Assembly (NCBI GenBank): GCA_041821185.1
Contig: JBGUBD010000014.1
Location: forward strand, 26,339 to 90,338
Source of the DNA: Phycisphaerales bacterium AB-hyl4
GTDB taxonomy: Bacteria; Planctomycetota; Phycisphaerae; Phycisphaerales; Phycisphaeraceae
DNA length: 64,000 nt
Reading direction: 5' to 3'
In this document: one piece after another, positions 36,090-45,416 of the stretch
Position numbering within the stretch: position 1 is the first letter of the stretch
Layout: each line of letters opens with the position of its first letter
Translations under genes and position numbers: made by a program
Notes under the pieces: generated by a model
What the model saw: only the letters and a program-made list of their open reading frames with translations
Database searches by the model: none
What the model was told of the DNA's origin: nothing

Positions 36090-37245
36090 TGTTGTCGCGA
36101 CACCACGCGTGGTCCGTGTGCGGGCATGGGAAGTGGTCGTGCCCGTCGTGCCCGGCGCGGTGAACAGCCCCGCGTTGGAGGACGCTGCCGAAAGTGAGCC
36201 GTGGGATGCCGCGCCGATCGTGCTGGTGGAGTTGACGTTCGATGACGGCGTCATCGGGCTGGGCGAACTGCCGCGCGATGTGACACTCAAAACCGTGGAC
36301 GCGTCATTGGCGAGGCTGGTCGGTCTGACCTGCCCCGGACCGTCGATGGCAGCACAGCCCAGTGCCTGGCGGCCCGGCAACATGTTCGGCCTGCATCAAC
36401 TCATGCCCGCCCCCGCCTGGCAATCCACGCAACTCGCTGCGGCGGCACTGGAGACGGCGCTGCTTGACGCGACCGGCAAACGCCTGGGCTGTCGCGTGGT
36501 CGACTTGCTCGGCGGGGCTGTGCGGCAGCGCGTCAGTGTCGACTACTGGTGCGGTCGCCAGACGCCAGCCGACCTGGAAGTCATCGTGGGCCGAGCGCTT
36601 GAGCACGGCTTCCGGGGCTTGAAGATGAAGTCGCGTCTCGGCGACCCTGTCATTGAACAGCTGCGCGTCATTCGCCAGATCGCCGGCGAGGGCTTCGCCG
36701 TCACGATCGACCCGATGTTTCAATGGCTTTCGCCCGCCCACGTCCTGCCGATGGTCAAGGCCATCGATCATTGCAACCTGGCGGTAAAGTTGGAAGACCC
36801 ATTCCCGCAGGATCAGCCGCAGATGTGGCAGCGCTTGCGCGACGCGGTGGCGACACCGCTGATCTGGCATGCCCGCGATGCGGTGTCGTTGCGTCGCGGA
36901 TTGCAGGCTCGTTGCGTTGACGGCTTTAATGCCTCCGACGGCTACTGCTGGGGCTTCCTCGGCCAGGCCCACGCCCTTGAAGCTTTGGGCTTGCCGTGCT
37001 GGCAGGGATCATCCATCGAACTGGGCGTCGCCCAGGCGGCCCGGCTGCATGCCTGCGCCGCAGCGCCGGCATGTGTCTGGCCCAGCGATCTTGTCGGCGC
37101 CGCCATCCGCCAGCACACCCTGACCACTTGGGACTGGCCCTACGACGCAGGTTACTTGCCACTGCCCACGGCTCCCGGCCTCGGCGTCGAACTCGACTAC
37201 GACGCCGTCGCTCATTTCGCACAAGTCGCATGCGATCATGAATAA
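36082..37245 (+). CDS. Enolase-superfamily (mandelate racemase-like) sugar-acid dehydratase
   Basis: 387 residues from the ATG at 36082 with AGGAGGAG upstream; a TTG at 36076 would add two residues. N-terminal capping domain (VLVELTFDDGVIGLGELPRD) and barrel with GLKMKS (KxK acid/base), metal ligands in VTIDPMFQW and KLEDPFP; the third ligand is not obvious at PLIWHARDA, where many members have an Asp or Glu. C-terminal GSSIELGVAQAARLHACAA is typical. Proposed to dehydrate a sugar acid to a 2-keto-3-deoxy acid, the substrate of the DapA-like aldolase. Confidence 0.85.
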   Translation: MSNVVATPRVVRVRAWEVVVPVVPGAVNSPALEDAAESEPWDAAPIVLVELTFDDGVIGLGELPRDVTLKTVDASLARLVGLTCPGPSMAAQPSAWRPGNMFGLHQLMPAPAWQSTQLAAAALETALLDATGKRLGCRVVDLLGGAVRQRVSVDYWCGRQTPADLEVIVGRALEHGFRGLKMKSRLGDPVIEQLRVIRQIAGEGFAVTIDPMFQWLSPAHVLPMVKAIDHCNLAVKLEDPFPQDQPQMWQRLRDAVATPLIWHARDAVSLRRGLQARCVDGFNASDGYCWGFLGQAHALEALGLPCWQGSSIELGVAQAARLHACAAAPACVWPSDLVGAAIRQHTLTTWDWPYDAGYLPLPTAPGLGVELDYDAVAHFAQVACDHE

Positions 37246-37317
37246 AATCGTACGACTCACGTCGACACGGTTCGCCACGCGTGAGGCGTGTCGTTGAGAC
37301 GCCTGGTAAAAGGTTGA

Positions 37318-37513
37318 CGGGTCTGTTCCGTAGAAAACCTTGGTGGCCGCGTCTGAGGGGCATGGCATTGTGGGTAAGTACGAGCAGCAGCAGCTCGCGG
37401 CTCTGACTCCAGTACCTCCATCCGGCAACGGCATGCCCCAGGTTGCGCTTGATCATGCTGAAGATCGTCTCGACCTGCCAGTGCTGGCCGAAGTGAATGC
37501 TTTGGTGGTTGCG
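37318..37513 (-). pseudogene. Transposase C-terminal fragment (IS4/IS5-type DDE)
   Basis: Reading leftward: HFGQHWQVETIFSMIKRNLG, RYWSQSRELLLLVLTHNAM, LRRGHQGFLRNRP. The WQVET-F-SMIKR block with the catalytic Glu is the end of a DDE_Tnp_1 transposase. The rest is missing. Wedged between the enolase gene and the polymerase fragment. Confidence 0.75.
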
Positions 37514-37534
37514 GAACAGCCGTTACATCAATCG

Positions 37535-38230
37535 ACGGTGGCCTCGGATTTGAACAAGCTCGACGGCCTGACCATGATCCTGCCCGAGCAGTTGCCCGAG
37601 GCGATCTGCCACCTGAAGCTCACCGACCTGACGGGCATCGCGGCCAACATGGAGCGGCGGCTGCATGCGGCGGGTATCACCACGGTGGCTCAGTTGTGCC
37701 AGGCTGCCGAAGCGAATCTGGCCGAGGCCTGGGGCAGCCAAGTGCTCGGCTCGATCTGGTTTTCGCAGTTGCGGGGCCACGACCTGCCCCGGCGATCAAC
37801 CCGCCGGCAGACGGTTGGCCACTCGCATGTGCTGCCGCCGGAGTGGCGCAGCGAGGAGCGTGCCCATGCCGTGGCGGTGCGGATGCTGCACAAGGCCGCC
37901 GCCCGCATGCGGCGGCTGGGCTACCGGGCCGGCTACCTGGTGCTGTCCATCAGCTATCTCGATGGTCGTCGGTGGGACCAGCGGACGGGACTGGGGCTAT
38001 GCCGTGACACGTTGACAATGGTGCGGGCACTGGGCCCACTGTGGTCGACCAGGCCGGTAGGCGTGCCACTGAAGGTCGGCATCGTGCTCACGCATTTGGT
38101 GCCCGAAGGCTCGGCCACGCTGCCGCTGTACGATGACCAAGCTCACCTCGACGTGCTCGCTGACGCCATGGATCGGCTCGACCAAAAGTACGGGCAGCAC
38201 TGCCTATTCCTGGGCGGGATGTTCACTCGT
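37535..38230 (+). pseudogene. Y-family DNA polymerase C-terminal fragment
   Basis: Contains the thumb with helix-hairpin-helix (LKLTDLTGIAANMERRLHAA, ITTVAQLCQAAEANLAEAWG) and little-finger domain (GHSHVLPPEWRSEERAHAVA, RLGYRAGYLVLSISYLDGRR) of a DinB/UmuC-like polymerase. The palm with the catalytic Asp residues is absent, and the end is broken near GGMF where the serine recombinase fragment begins. Not functional. Confidence 0.8.
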
Positions 38231-38995
38231 CAACGTGACGGTTAGGCCATGATGATTAATCAGTGACGTGATCAGGTGTTTGCCCTGGTCCTCGCTGTTG
38301 TTTGCAAGTGTTGCGAGTGAAGCCAGGTGGTGGGCCACCTGTTCTCGTGTGATGCATAGGGGGTGGTCATTCTCGGGTGGTGCTTCCGGTGGTGAGTTGG
38401 CCACTTGCTCGTCTAGCTGCTTGATTCGGTTTGTAAGCTGGGTAATGCGTTGCCACGCAGCCTCGCGTTCAATGCCGGTGATTGCGTTGTCGTGGCGTTC
38501 ATACCAACGTTCGAGATTCACGCGAGCTCGCTCTAGCTCCTCGCCAGGGGTTGGCTCTATGTCGAGTAAATCCTCTTGTTGTGCAGCGGCGAGGCGCTCG
38601 GCGGCTTCGTAAACACGGTCCACCAGCGATTCAGAGCTTAAGAGCTGATTCAAAGCAGACCAGAATGTCTGGTCTGCGCGTTTGAGGTTAACACGTGGTC
38701 GATCGCAACCGCCTATTGCCTCGGGGCCGAAGGTGCGCCGTCGAATGCATGCGTAATAGGCATGGTCCGTCTTGTTGTGAGTGCTTGCGGCTCGCATTGG
38801 ACTGCCGCAACTGCATTGCAAGACGCCAGAGAGGGCGTATCGACGTGTTGCGGTGGAAGCGTTGCCGCGTCCGGATTTGTGCAGGATTCGTGACTCTCGG
38901 ATGGCTTGGGCACGTTGCCACTCTGCTTCGGATACCTGCGGCTCATGCGACCACAGGGGATTCTCGTTCAACTCGATGCGCGTTCCCCGCTCATG
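38204..38995 (-). pseudogene. Large serine recombinase, C-terminal fragment
   Basis: About 260 codons of the recombinase zinc-ribbon and coiled-coil region: VSEAEWQRAQAIRESR, RYALSGVLQCSCGSPMRAAS, HAYYACIRRRTFGPEAIGGC with the paired Cys ligands, then long charged helices. The N-terminal resolvase catalytic domain with its Ser is gone, cut where the AbiGi-like gene begins. It lies in reverse orientation within the broken polymerase gene and probably comes from an integrated phage or ICE. Confidence 0.85.
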
Positions 38996-39023
38996 GCAGT
39001 GGTACAAATCCTGTTACGACTGG

Positions 39024-39608
39024 ATGAGGAATGGGAGGGATGGATCGTTGCTTATTCGTCCCGGTCGTACCGATTACTGGGAAGGTGTGATTCACTTCTG
39101 TGAGCCAGAGGAGTTTGCAGCCATCCACCGAGACGACCGGATTAAGGCCTGTTCGACCGGTTACTTTAAACGACCCGCTGTGTGTCTCACCGAAGCCACT
39201 CAAGGCAATTGGAGTGAATTACAGCGCGTGCATGGTCCCTTCGGCTACGTCTTCAGAAAACGACAGCTCATTGAGATTGGTGGAGCTCCTGCAATTTACA
39301 TGCCCTATAACCTTCTTGAGGCTCAAAAGGTCATTGGTTTTAGCGACAAAGTAAAGCCCTTCGTCAATCTGCTCCACCTGCGCTCGACAGATTTATCAGG
39401 CCCACCACGCCACGATTACCTGCATGAACGCGAATGGAGGGTGCCGCATGACATTGTGTTTAACAATGCTGAACCTTTCGGGGTTATCGTTGACTGGAGC
39501 CAGTTTTCGATAGCAACGCCGAACTGGGAGCATGTGTGGAGCGCACTGATGCGCTTTGAGGAGCTAGATGGCGACGGTTCGCCTGAGTCGGTCGCGTCGA
39601 CGCCATAG
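39024..39608 (+). CDS. AbiGi/DUF2971-like putative defence protein
   Basis: 194 residues from ATG 39024, or 186 from TTG 39048, which has the better ribosome site (GGGAGGGA, seven bases). Sequence: RPGRTDYWEGVIHFC, KRPAVCLTEATQGNWSEL, GPFGYVFRKRQLIEIGGAPA, IYMPYN and a late HEREWRVP. The P-x-V-C-x-T-E, YG-x-G-h-x-F-x-K, GG-x-PAIY and EREWR elements fit a family found near abortive-infection genes (AbiGi-like). Role in phage defence is inferred from family and from the mobile surroundings. The upstream part of the frame overlaps recombinase debris and is not counted. Confidence 0.6.
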   Translation: MRNGRDGSLLIRPGRTDYWEGVIHFCEPEEFAAIHRDDRIKACSTGYFKRPAVCLTEATQGNWSELQRVHGPFGYVFRKRQLIEIGGAPAIYMPYNLLEAQKVIGFSDKVKPFVNLLHLRSTDLSGPPRHDYLHEREWRVPHDIVFNNAEPFGVIVDWSQFSIATPNWEHVWSALMRFEELDGDGSPESVASTP

Positions 39609-39928
39609 CGTAGAGTGGCTCTTGCATCCACGAGACTTGGCGCTATGTTGCATGTTGGTGTTGATCCCGAACAAGTTCGCAGTTTCATGTTTTCTGTAGG
39701 TGAATCGATAAGTGGATCAATCGAAGGCAAGGCGCCGAATGCAACTATGATGGGGGAGGGAGGTGTGGCATAAGAAATAAGGGTAGGGGATGGCGGTATA
39801 ACCTCTGCTAGCCAACTACAAACCGGAGGGCACGGTGCTGATGTAGTATCTGGTACGTTCCGCGATCTCGACATCGCTTGACAGTGTGAATGTCGGTACC
39901 AAGTGTCTCATATTGCATGTAGCGGATG
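39609..39928. other. Gene-free stretch between convergent genes
   Basis: 320 bp between the AbiGi-like gene and the hydrolase gene. A minus-strand frame (39874 leftward) is open here but overlaps the AbiGi-like gene for half its length and has no family signature. Nothing else seen. Confidence 0.4.
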
Positions 39929-41659
39929 TTACCAAGCCTTTCCGTATCTGAGGTATGTGCTAATACGACGTTGAATTTTCGGGTTTCCAAAATAGTCTGA
40001 ATGACGGGCTGTAAAGACACGATTGTGATCAATTACGTTTGCAAGCCAACGTTTCGGCTGCGAGGGGTAGCTCTCATCAGCGAGGATGTACTGTTGTTTA
40101 GTCCCCACAACCCAATCGTGCTGTCGGCCGAGGATTGGCTTGATGGCCAGATCCAGTCCACGTTGAAGCCAACGTGCGATCAGTCCATTATGTGACACAA
40201 GTTCACGCTGGAAGTTGCCCACGATCGGCAGAAATTGCGGAAATGGCTGATTCGGCTTTTCAAGCACCGCAGCAAGCCGATTGCTCTGCGGCGTCATCAA
40301 TCGGCAGCCCGGTTGATTTAGGAACCACTTTGCTGAGTGCTGTGCTACGGCTAAGATGGCCGCTCGGGTCGGCCCTGCGGTGCCCGAATTGATTGCACGC
40401 AGCACTGAGAGCCCTTTAGCGACGCGACTGCCAGCCGTGAAGTAACCAACTCCGTTAGCACACGCCACGAGCGCGCCACGCTGGACAGGGAAAGCATCTT
40501 CATATAACGAAAGCCACTTACCAAGCAAGCCGCCACGGCTATGGGTAATTAGGTCCAGAGGCTGTTCGAATATGAAACCTCGCGGCAGGCGCGACTGGAG
40601 TGCGGCGGCGTTCGACTTGGCGTCCTCAGACAAGGTCGGATGATCGAATGCCAGAATCTGCGGGTACTTATTCCTGCTTGTCCCATATTGATCCGCTAGC
40701 CACGAGTTAGGTGCATCGGCGAGTAGGTGAGTAAATGCCTGTGTAGTGGACGAGAATGTCCCGTGTAGTATCAGAAGTGTAGGCACGTCTTTCCGGATGA
40801 GATCAGGGTAGGCTGGTATGAAGGTTCGCCTAGCGGGGTTCCATGTTAGCAACTCGTGTTTGTTGCCGAACAGGTGATAACTAATGCGGTCAACGATGCT
40901 CGTGCTGTCGCCATGGTTATAACGATTAAATGTTAGCACCTTAAGTACCATACGCTGCCGACCAAGCGCCTGGCCAAGCTGTACCATCTCATCATCGTCG
41001 TTGACGTCAGTCAGTATGTGAGATGGCAGCAGAGGGATGTCATAGATCAGACGGTCTCGATTCCGGCAGTCGTGACCTTTGGTTGGTTGTGGCTGAAGGT
41101 ACTCAATGTCACTTTCGTCACGGGTCTTTCTGGTACGTCGGTTACTGTCGAGAGGCTCATGTTGGTAATAGATTAGCGCTCCTTGGTCGGGCCTCAGGAA
41201 CAGAGTTAATCGCAGTTGAGGTAGGTGATTAGGATTGAACCGATCAGGAAGGCATTTCACAGCGCTGAAGACTACATTGTCGAGGTTAATAAATCTTTCG
41301 CGTACACGGTGCTTGCCCTCTCCACTTTCGGGCACGGTGGAGCGAATCAGCTCGATCTCGCGGCATGTGGCTTCAGTGGATTCGATAGGAACCGAATGGA
41401 GGTTGCCTTCGCGTGAGAACTGAATCTCTCCCCGCCATGCCAGTGGTGACCGACCATTGGCCATGCTCAACGTTGCCCAGCATAAGGGACTATCTTTGCC
41501 TGTTTCTCCCCGAATACGACGGCGGATGTGCCGCCTGGCCCTGGTGATATCCAACCTCCCTGCCTGTGACTCCGCTCCAAGTGCCAGCATCGGCGGCATC
41601 TCCCCAACCCGAATGTAAGACAAATTAGCTTGATTTGTGTCAACTTGAAATCGACGCAT
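39929..41659 (-). CDS. Alpha/beta hydrolase (lipase-like, DUF7379-type)
   Basis: 576 residues; ATG at 41659 with AGAAGGGGGC upstream. The C-terminal half is an alpha/beta hydrolase: VPTLLILHGTFSSTTQAF (oxyanion strand HGTFSS), ILAFDHPTLSED, nucleophile elbow LITHSRGGLLGKWL with Ser in HSRGG, and a possible catalytic His at the end (VIDHNRVFTARHSDYFGN). The N-terminal 270 residues are unassigned, with beta-strand character. Related hydrolase domains occur as effectors in caspase-like CHAT and other defence proteins, so a membrane-attacking effector is possible (inference). Convergent with the AbiGi-like gene. Base composition is poorer in GC than the core genes. Confidence 0.65.
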   Translation of the reverse strand: MRRFQVDTNQANLSYIRVGEMPPMLALGAESQAGRLDITRARRHIRRRIRGETGKDSPLCWATLSMANGRSPLAWRGEIQFSREGNLHSVPIESTEATCREIELIRSTVPESGEGKHRVRERFINLDNVVFSAVKCLPDRFNPNHLPQLRLTLFLRPDQGALIYYQHEPLDSNRRTRKTRDESDIEYLQPQPTKGHDCRNRDRLIYDIPLLPSHILTDVNDDDEMVQLGQALGRQRMVLKVLTFNRYNHGDSTSIVDRISYHLFGNKHELLTWNPARRTFIPAYPDLIRKDVPTLLILHGTFSSTTQAFTHLLADAPNSWLADQYGTSRNKYPQILAFDHPTLSEDAKSNAAALQSRLPRGFIFEQPLDLITHSRGGLLGKWLSLYEDAFPVQRGALVACANGVGYFTAGSRVAKGLSVLRAINSGTAGPTRAAILAVAQHSAKWFLNQPGCRLMTPQSNRLAAVLEKPNQPFPQFLPIVGNFQRELVSHNGLIARWLQRGLDLAIKPILGRQHDWVVGTKQQYILADESYPSQPKRWLANVIDHNRVFTARHSDYFGNPKIQRRISTYLRYGKAW

Positions 41660-41859
41660 GGACGCCCCCTTCTAAAGTGGCCTAATGCATTTAGACGTGC
41701 TTGGAGAAGCAGCCATTGTAAGTAGGACGATACTGCTTGACGGTACGGCAGGTCAAGCTATTTCTGCACATCATCAACATGGTGGCATGCTTGGTATCGT
41801 TGACTCTACGCTCCACGTTGTGCATGGCACGCTGTGTGTACGGAAACTTGAGTCGCGGG

Positions 41860-42411
41860 GGAATAATCCGTGCGGTGCCTTTGTCGCCAGAGACCGCTAC
41901 GGGCCAGGAGGTCCGCTGATCCTGCTGATCGAGCAAAGCTTCGTCGGCACCGACCAGCAACGTGCCCAACGTCGCGGCCTTGTGCGTCTGGCCGGCAGTA
42001 AGATGAAAGTGAAGCGGATGGCCGTGGGCGTCACAAAGCACATGGATTATGGTGGTCAGCAGCCGCGGCTTCGGTCCAGTGCGTAGTCCGTCGGCTCGTC
42101 CGGGTCCCTTTATTTCCGCCGCCCGAAGCGCAGTTGTGGGCCCGCGCCGCGGTGGCGTCGATGCACCACAGTTTGCCGTCGATCTCGACCTCGCATTGCA
42201 TGTGTTGCAGCAACACCGCGAGGATTCCATAGGCGTTCCACTTATCGAACAGGCCGCACGCCGTGGCCCAAGCGTAGAACCTAGTGGGCAGGTCGCGCCA
42301 CGGCAAGCCGGTGTTGAGAATCCAGTGCACACGCAAAGCCACCTGCCGGCGATCGCGAGGGCGGCCGTCCCGTGGCTTTGCGTGTGCCGAAAACAGATCA
42401 GCCACACGCAA
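41860..42411 (-). pseudogene. IS5-family transposase remnant, two frames
   Basis: First frame: VHWILNTGLPWRDLPTRFYA, LFDKWNAYGILAVLLQHM, DGKLWCIDATAARAHNC. The second, in the -1 frame, continues with LLTTIIHVLCDAHGHPLHFH, LTAGQTHKAATLGTLL and PVAVSGDKG before decaying. IS5 (IS427 group) enzymes are often made by frameshifting, but here the third catalytic Glu region is lost. No clear ends. Confidence 0.8.
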
Positions 42412-42534
42412 CAGTGCTCATCTGTGGGCCAATGTCGTTCCATGACGTGCCCGTTCAGAGGATGTGTTACTCTCTGGTATGGGCTCGACGAAGCCAAGTC
42501 CGACAAAACCAGGGTTAAAAAGTCCTTGCCATGA

Positions 42535-42838
42535 TTGACGTACCGGGGGTATTGTAGGCGTCGCAGTCGAAAAGCGGCTGGGTGGCCTCCATGATCCAGG
42601 TGGTGCCTTGGAGGGAGTTACCAACTGAATATCAAACACAAATAAATAGTCATCAATCCAACCCGTATGGTAGTCCGACTTAGGTATTTTCCGACGCTCG
42701 GATGAGAGGATTCCGCCGGATACGATCACACTTGGCCATAGAGCCCATTCAGCTATCGGAGTTGGCGGGAGACAGGATATGGATGAGCACTAGGTGGCTC
42801 CATTCCTAAAACATAGAAACATTACCGGAGGGTAAGGT
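42535..42838. other. Gene-free stretch upstream of the membrane-protein gene
   Basis: About 300 bp. A minus-strand frame is open but has no family signature. The region carries the ribosome site (GGAGGGTAAGGT) of the next gene at its right end; I see no other feature. Confidence 0.35.
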
Positions 42839-43666
42839 ATGACGACTGTTGATGCTGTATTGAGAGTTGGCCAAAAACTAGATCATTATGCAGGGGTATG
42901 CATTATTCTAGGAGTGTTTGTATTGTTTGGCGGCAACGGGATCCTTAGCATTGGTGGCTACTCAATCGAATTGGCAAGGTATGCTCCCGCTTCCATTGGT
43001 ACAATCGCCACGATGATTGGGGCGGTGCTAATCCTGGCTCCGCTTTACGTACTATTAGTGAAATGGTTAGGGTATCCAGCACAGAGAAGATTCTTGAATT
43101 GCGTATTTATAATACTACTCGTGTATTCTCTTGCGTACATCACCTATTCTAGTTTCTTTTCACGACCCGGTAATCCGGTGCATGAGTGGGGGTACTCTTT
43201 AAGCCAGAATCGATTCTGGATGGAGGTAGCAGCTAACGAATTGCGTCGCCATGAGGGACGTTCGCTCGTCTTGGTAGTGAAAAGTCCGGGATCTGAAACT
43301 GGCATCGGTCCGCATGTTACCTGGGTGAGGAATGATAGCTGGCAAGTTAGTCAGGGGGCATTTCGGTTTTCCGTGGATAATGTGAGTATCAAAAATGACG
43401 TGAGGCTTGGAGATCGGATTCAAGGGTTCTTATATTCTATTCCCAGAGACGCGTCGTTAGAAGAAGCACGTACTCTCTCCGACATTCAGGATGTGGGAGG
43501 GCAACAGCTGGCCTATCGATGGGCCACTGTGTCAATTCGTTCTTATTCTTTTGACGAATGGGAAAATGCACTTAACAGTATGCCCTCATCACTGTCAAGT
43601 GAGTTGGAAGCATATTTAAAGAACTATGGGCGAGACGTCGATAGCGCCCGTGACCTTGCCCCTTGA
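42839..43666 (+). CDS. Membrane protein of unknown function
   Basis: 275 residues with an excellent ribosome site. Three membrane segments: YAGVCIILGVFVLFGGNGIL (about 18-37), IGTIATMIGAVLILAPLYVL (about 53-72) and FLNCVFIILLVYSLAYITY (about 85-104). About 165 soluble residues follow, with beta-rich SLVLVVKSPGS and KNDVRLGDRIQGFLYSIPRD. No family recognised. Base composition is clearly lower in GC than the neighbours, and it lies between IS relics, so it was probably acquired. Confidence 0.7.
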   Translation: MTTVDAVLRVGQKLDHYAGVCIILGVFVLFGGNGILSIGGYSIELARYAPASIGTIATMIGAVLILAPLYVLLVKWLGYPAQRRFLNCVFIILLVYSLAYITYSSFFSRPGNPVHEWGYSLSQNRFWMEVAANELRRHEGRSLVLVVKSPGSETGIGPHVTWVRNDSWQVSQGAFRFSVDNVSIKNDVRLGDRIQGFLYSIPRDASLEEARTLSDIQDVGGQQLAYRWATVSIRSYSFDEWENALNSMPSSLSSELEAYLKNYGRDVDSARDLAP

Positions 43667-43763
43667 ACCGAGACCGGGCTTTATGTATCTCTTCACTGGC
43701 TTGATTGCATATAGGAAAGGGCAATCGCGATGGCTTAAACACGTCACACGCCGGATTAGATCT

Positions 43764-44118
43764 TTGCCAAGCCGCCGAAAGCGGAGGTGCTGCTTGCTCG
43801 CGGCATGAAGGTGCCGGAAGTGGTGCTTCAAATCAGCGTGACGGAGCAGGCCTACTATTGCTGGCGCAATGAGAAGGGCGGGCTGTGCGCCGATTAGGCC
43901 AATCGCACGAAGGGTTTGGAGAAAGAGAATGCTCGGCTGAAGAAGCTGCTGGCCGATGTGTGCCCTGGACAACGACATTCTCAACTCGGCGCTGGACCCT
44001 TCCATCACGACCGGGATAAGCGTGGGCGTGTGCTGCACTGGCTGGTGATCGAGGACGAGTTCACGCACGAAGGTCTGGCAGTCGAGGTGCGCCGCTCGTT
44101 CAAGGCGATCGTTGGACA
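43764..44118 (+). pseudogene. IS3-family transposase relic
   Basis: The OrfA part reads KAEVLLARGMKVPEVV, VTEQAYYCWRNEKGGLC, a stop at ADQ, then LEKENARLKKLLADV (leucine zipper). It fuses out of register to OrfB pieces GRVLHWLVIEDEFTHEGLAV and VRRSFKA. Most of OrfB is absent. Confidence 0.8.
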
Positions 44119-44210
44119 TACCTCCGCTCCAGCCCGTGCATGTCCAGCTATAGAGTCAGCCATCAACCCTCCATGGCTCTAATCAAGGCAGGCACATATT
44201 GTCAGGCAGG

Positions 44211-44342
44211 TCACCCGTCTCCAAAACACCCGTTACCATTATCTCCTCCGCAGCTTTGGGGGGCGTCGATCAGGTTTCCCGTTCCCATAAATGTTGCGGC
44301 TGTCAATGTCAAAATGCTCAAAGCAATCAAAAATGATTTCAT
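44211..44342 (-). CDS. Small secreted cysteine-containing peptide
   Basis: 43 codons, ATG at 44342 with AAAGGGG six bases upstream. MKSFLIALSILTLTAATFMG is a good signal peptide; the short mature part (N-L-I-D-A-P-Q-S then CGGDNGNGCFGDG) has two Cys separated by seven mostly Gly, Asn and Asp residues. Translation initiation signals and a clean stop support a real gene despite its size. No family recognised. It could be a secreted signal, a bacteriocin-like peptide or a small surface protein. A candidate promoter lies in the AT-rich region to its right. Confidence 0.55.
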   Translation of the reverse strand: MKSFLIALSILTLTAATFMGTGNLIDAPQSCGGDNGNGCFGDG

Positions 44343-44744
44343 GATGATCCCCTTTGCGTGTCATTAACTTCCGCTTGTGATCTGCAAGTGTCAGCGTACT
44401 GAGATTACGTACGACTGGCGGGTTCTGAAGGTTCAATGTTCAAGCTGAGCACTTGATTTCAACCTAATACAGAATTATTGAATACATTGCTGGTGTCGGG
44501 GTAAATGATGCAATCGAAAGTCTTTGCGCGGTCTTGGGAAATGTAGATTGTGGCCTGCTGGATAATTTAGTGTCCCATTGATTGTGCGTAACTTTCACCC
44601 ACCTGCCACGGCTTGCTCGGGCAGTGGGGGGAGGTAGCCGTGCTGCAGCAGATGACGCAGAGCGTGAGCGATCGTCTCCGTCGGGCTCAAGTTACGTAGC
44701 TTCAACGTGCGGAATGCGATGGCGAACCAGACCGGAGGCTGTGC
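44343..44744. other. AT-rich spacer and possible transposase tail
   Basis: The first 240 bp are AT-rich and presumably carry the promoter of the small peptide. From 44740 down to 44595 on the minus strand there is an open segment (FAIAFRTLKLRNLSPTETIA, HALRHLLQHGYLPPLPEQAV) that reads like the C-terminus of a transposase, but I cannot place the family. Confidence 0.35.
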
Positions 44745-45249
44745 GGCAAACTCGGCATCGACACCAGCGGCGACACGATCCTGCGCCAGCTTCGCGCCTT
44801 GCCGCTGGCAGTGGGGCATGCGGGCAGCGTCATCGGCGTCGACGACTTCGCATTTCGTCGAGGCCAGCGCTATGGCACCATCATCGTTGACCATGAATCA
44901 GGCGGCGTGATCGACCGGCTTCCGGATCGCACCAGCAGTTCTCTGGAAGGCTGGTTTGCTGCGCAACCGGCCTTGCCCGGACCTTCGGAGAGGCCGTTCG
45001 AGCGAAGGATGTCAATGCCCTGTCGGCGTGGACCGCGCATGCGACGCAGTCAGCATCCCCCAAGGCGAGGTACGGGTTCGCCGACGGGCTGATCCGGAAC
45101 TGGCCGGAGGTAAAGGCGGAGGTCGGGCTGCCGTGGAGCAACGGCCGAACGGAAGGGCACGTGAACCGATTGAAGCTGATCAAGCGGAAGATATACGGTC
45201 GCGCCAAACTCGACCTGCTCAGAATTCGAGTCCTCGGCCATGAGCCATA
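44745..45249 (+). pseudogene. ISL3-family transposase relic
   Basis: KLGIDTSGDTILRQLRALPL, VIGVDDFAFRRGQRYGTIIV (first catalytic Asp region) and DHESGGVIDRLPDRTSSSLE are followed by a frameshift and deletion, then LPWSNGRTEGHVNRLKLIKR with the catalytic Glu and KIYGRAKLDLLRIRVL. The order is that of the DDE_Tnp_ISL3 domain, with the middle missing. Confidence 0.8.
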
Positions 45250-45416
45250 GTTCGTTCGATCACGTCGATCGGCTCCGGTGCTGTCAGGTTTCATCGAGAG
45301 AAACTATGAAAGCCGGGTCTCCCGGCGGTGGTCCTGATTTGGGATCATCGTCCCATGTGTAGCGGGCTGATCGCGTGGATCGCCCAAGAACTTCAACCTG
45401 CACAAGGAGACCCGAC

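Noticed and set aside
39416-39874. Minus-strand frame of 152 codons
   Set aside because: Half of it is antisense to the AbiGi-like gene and the rest has no recognisable protein character.
42418-42729. Minus-strand frame of 103 codons upstream of the membrane-protein gene
   Set aside because: No domain, no start signal and it overlaps IS5 debris.
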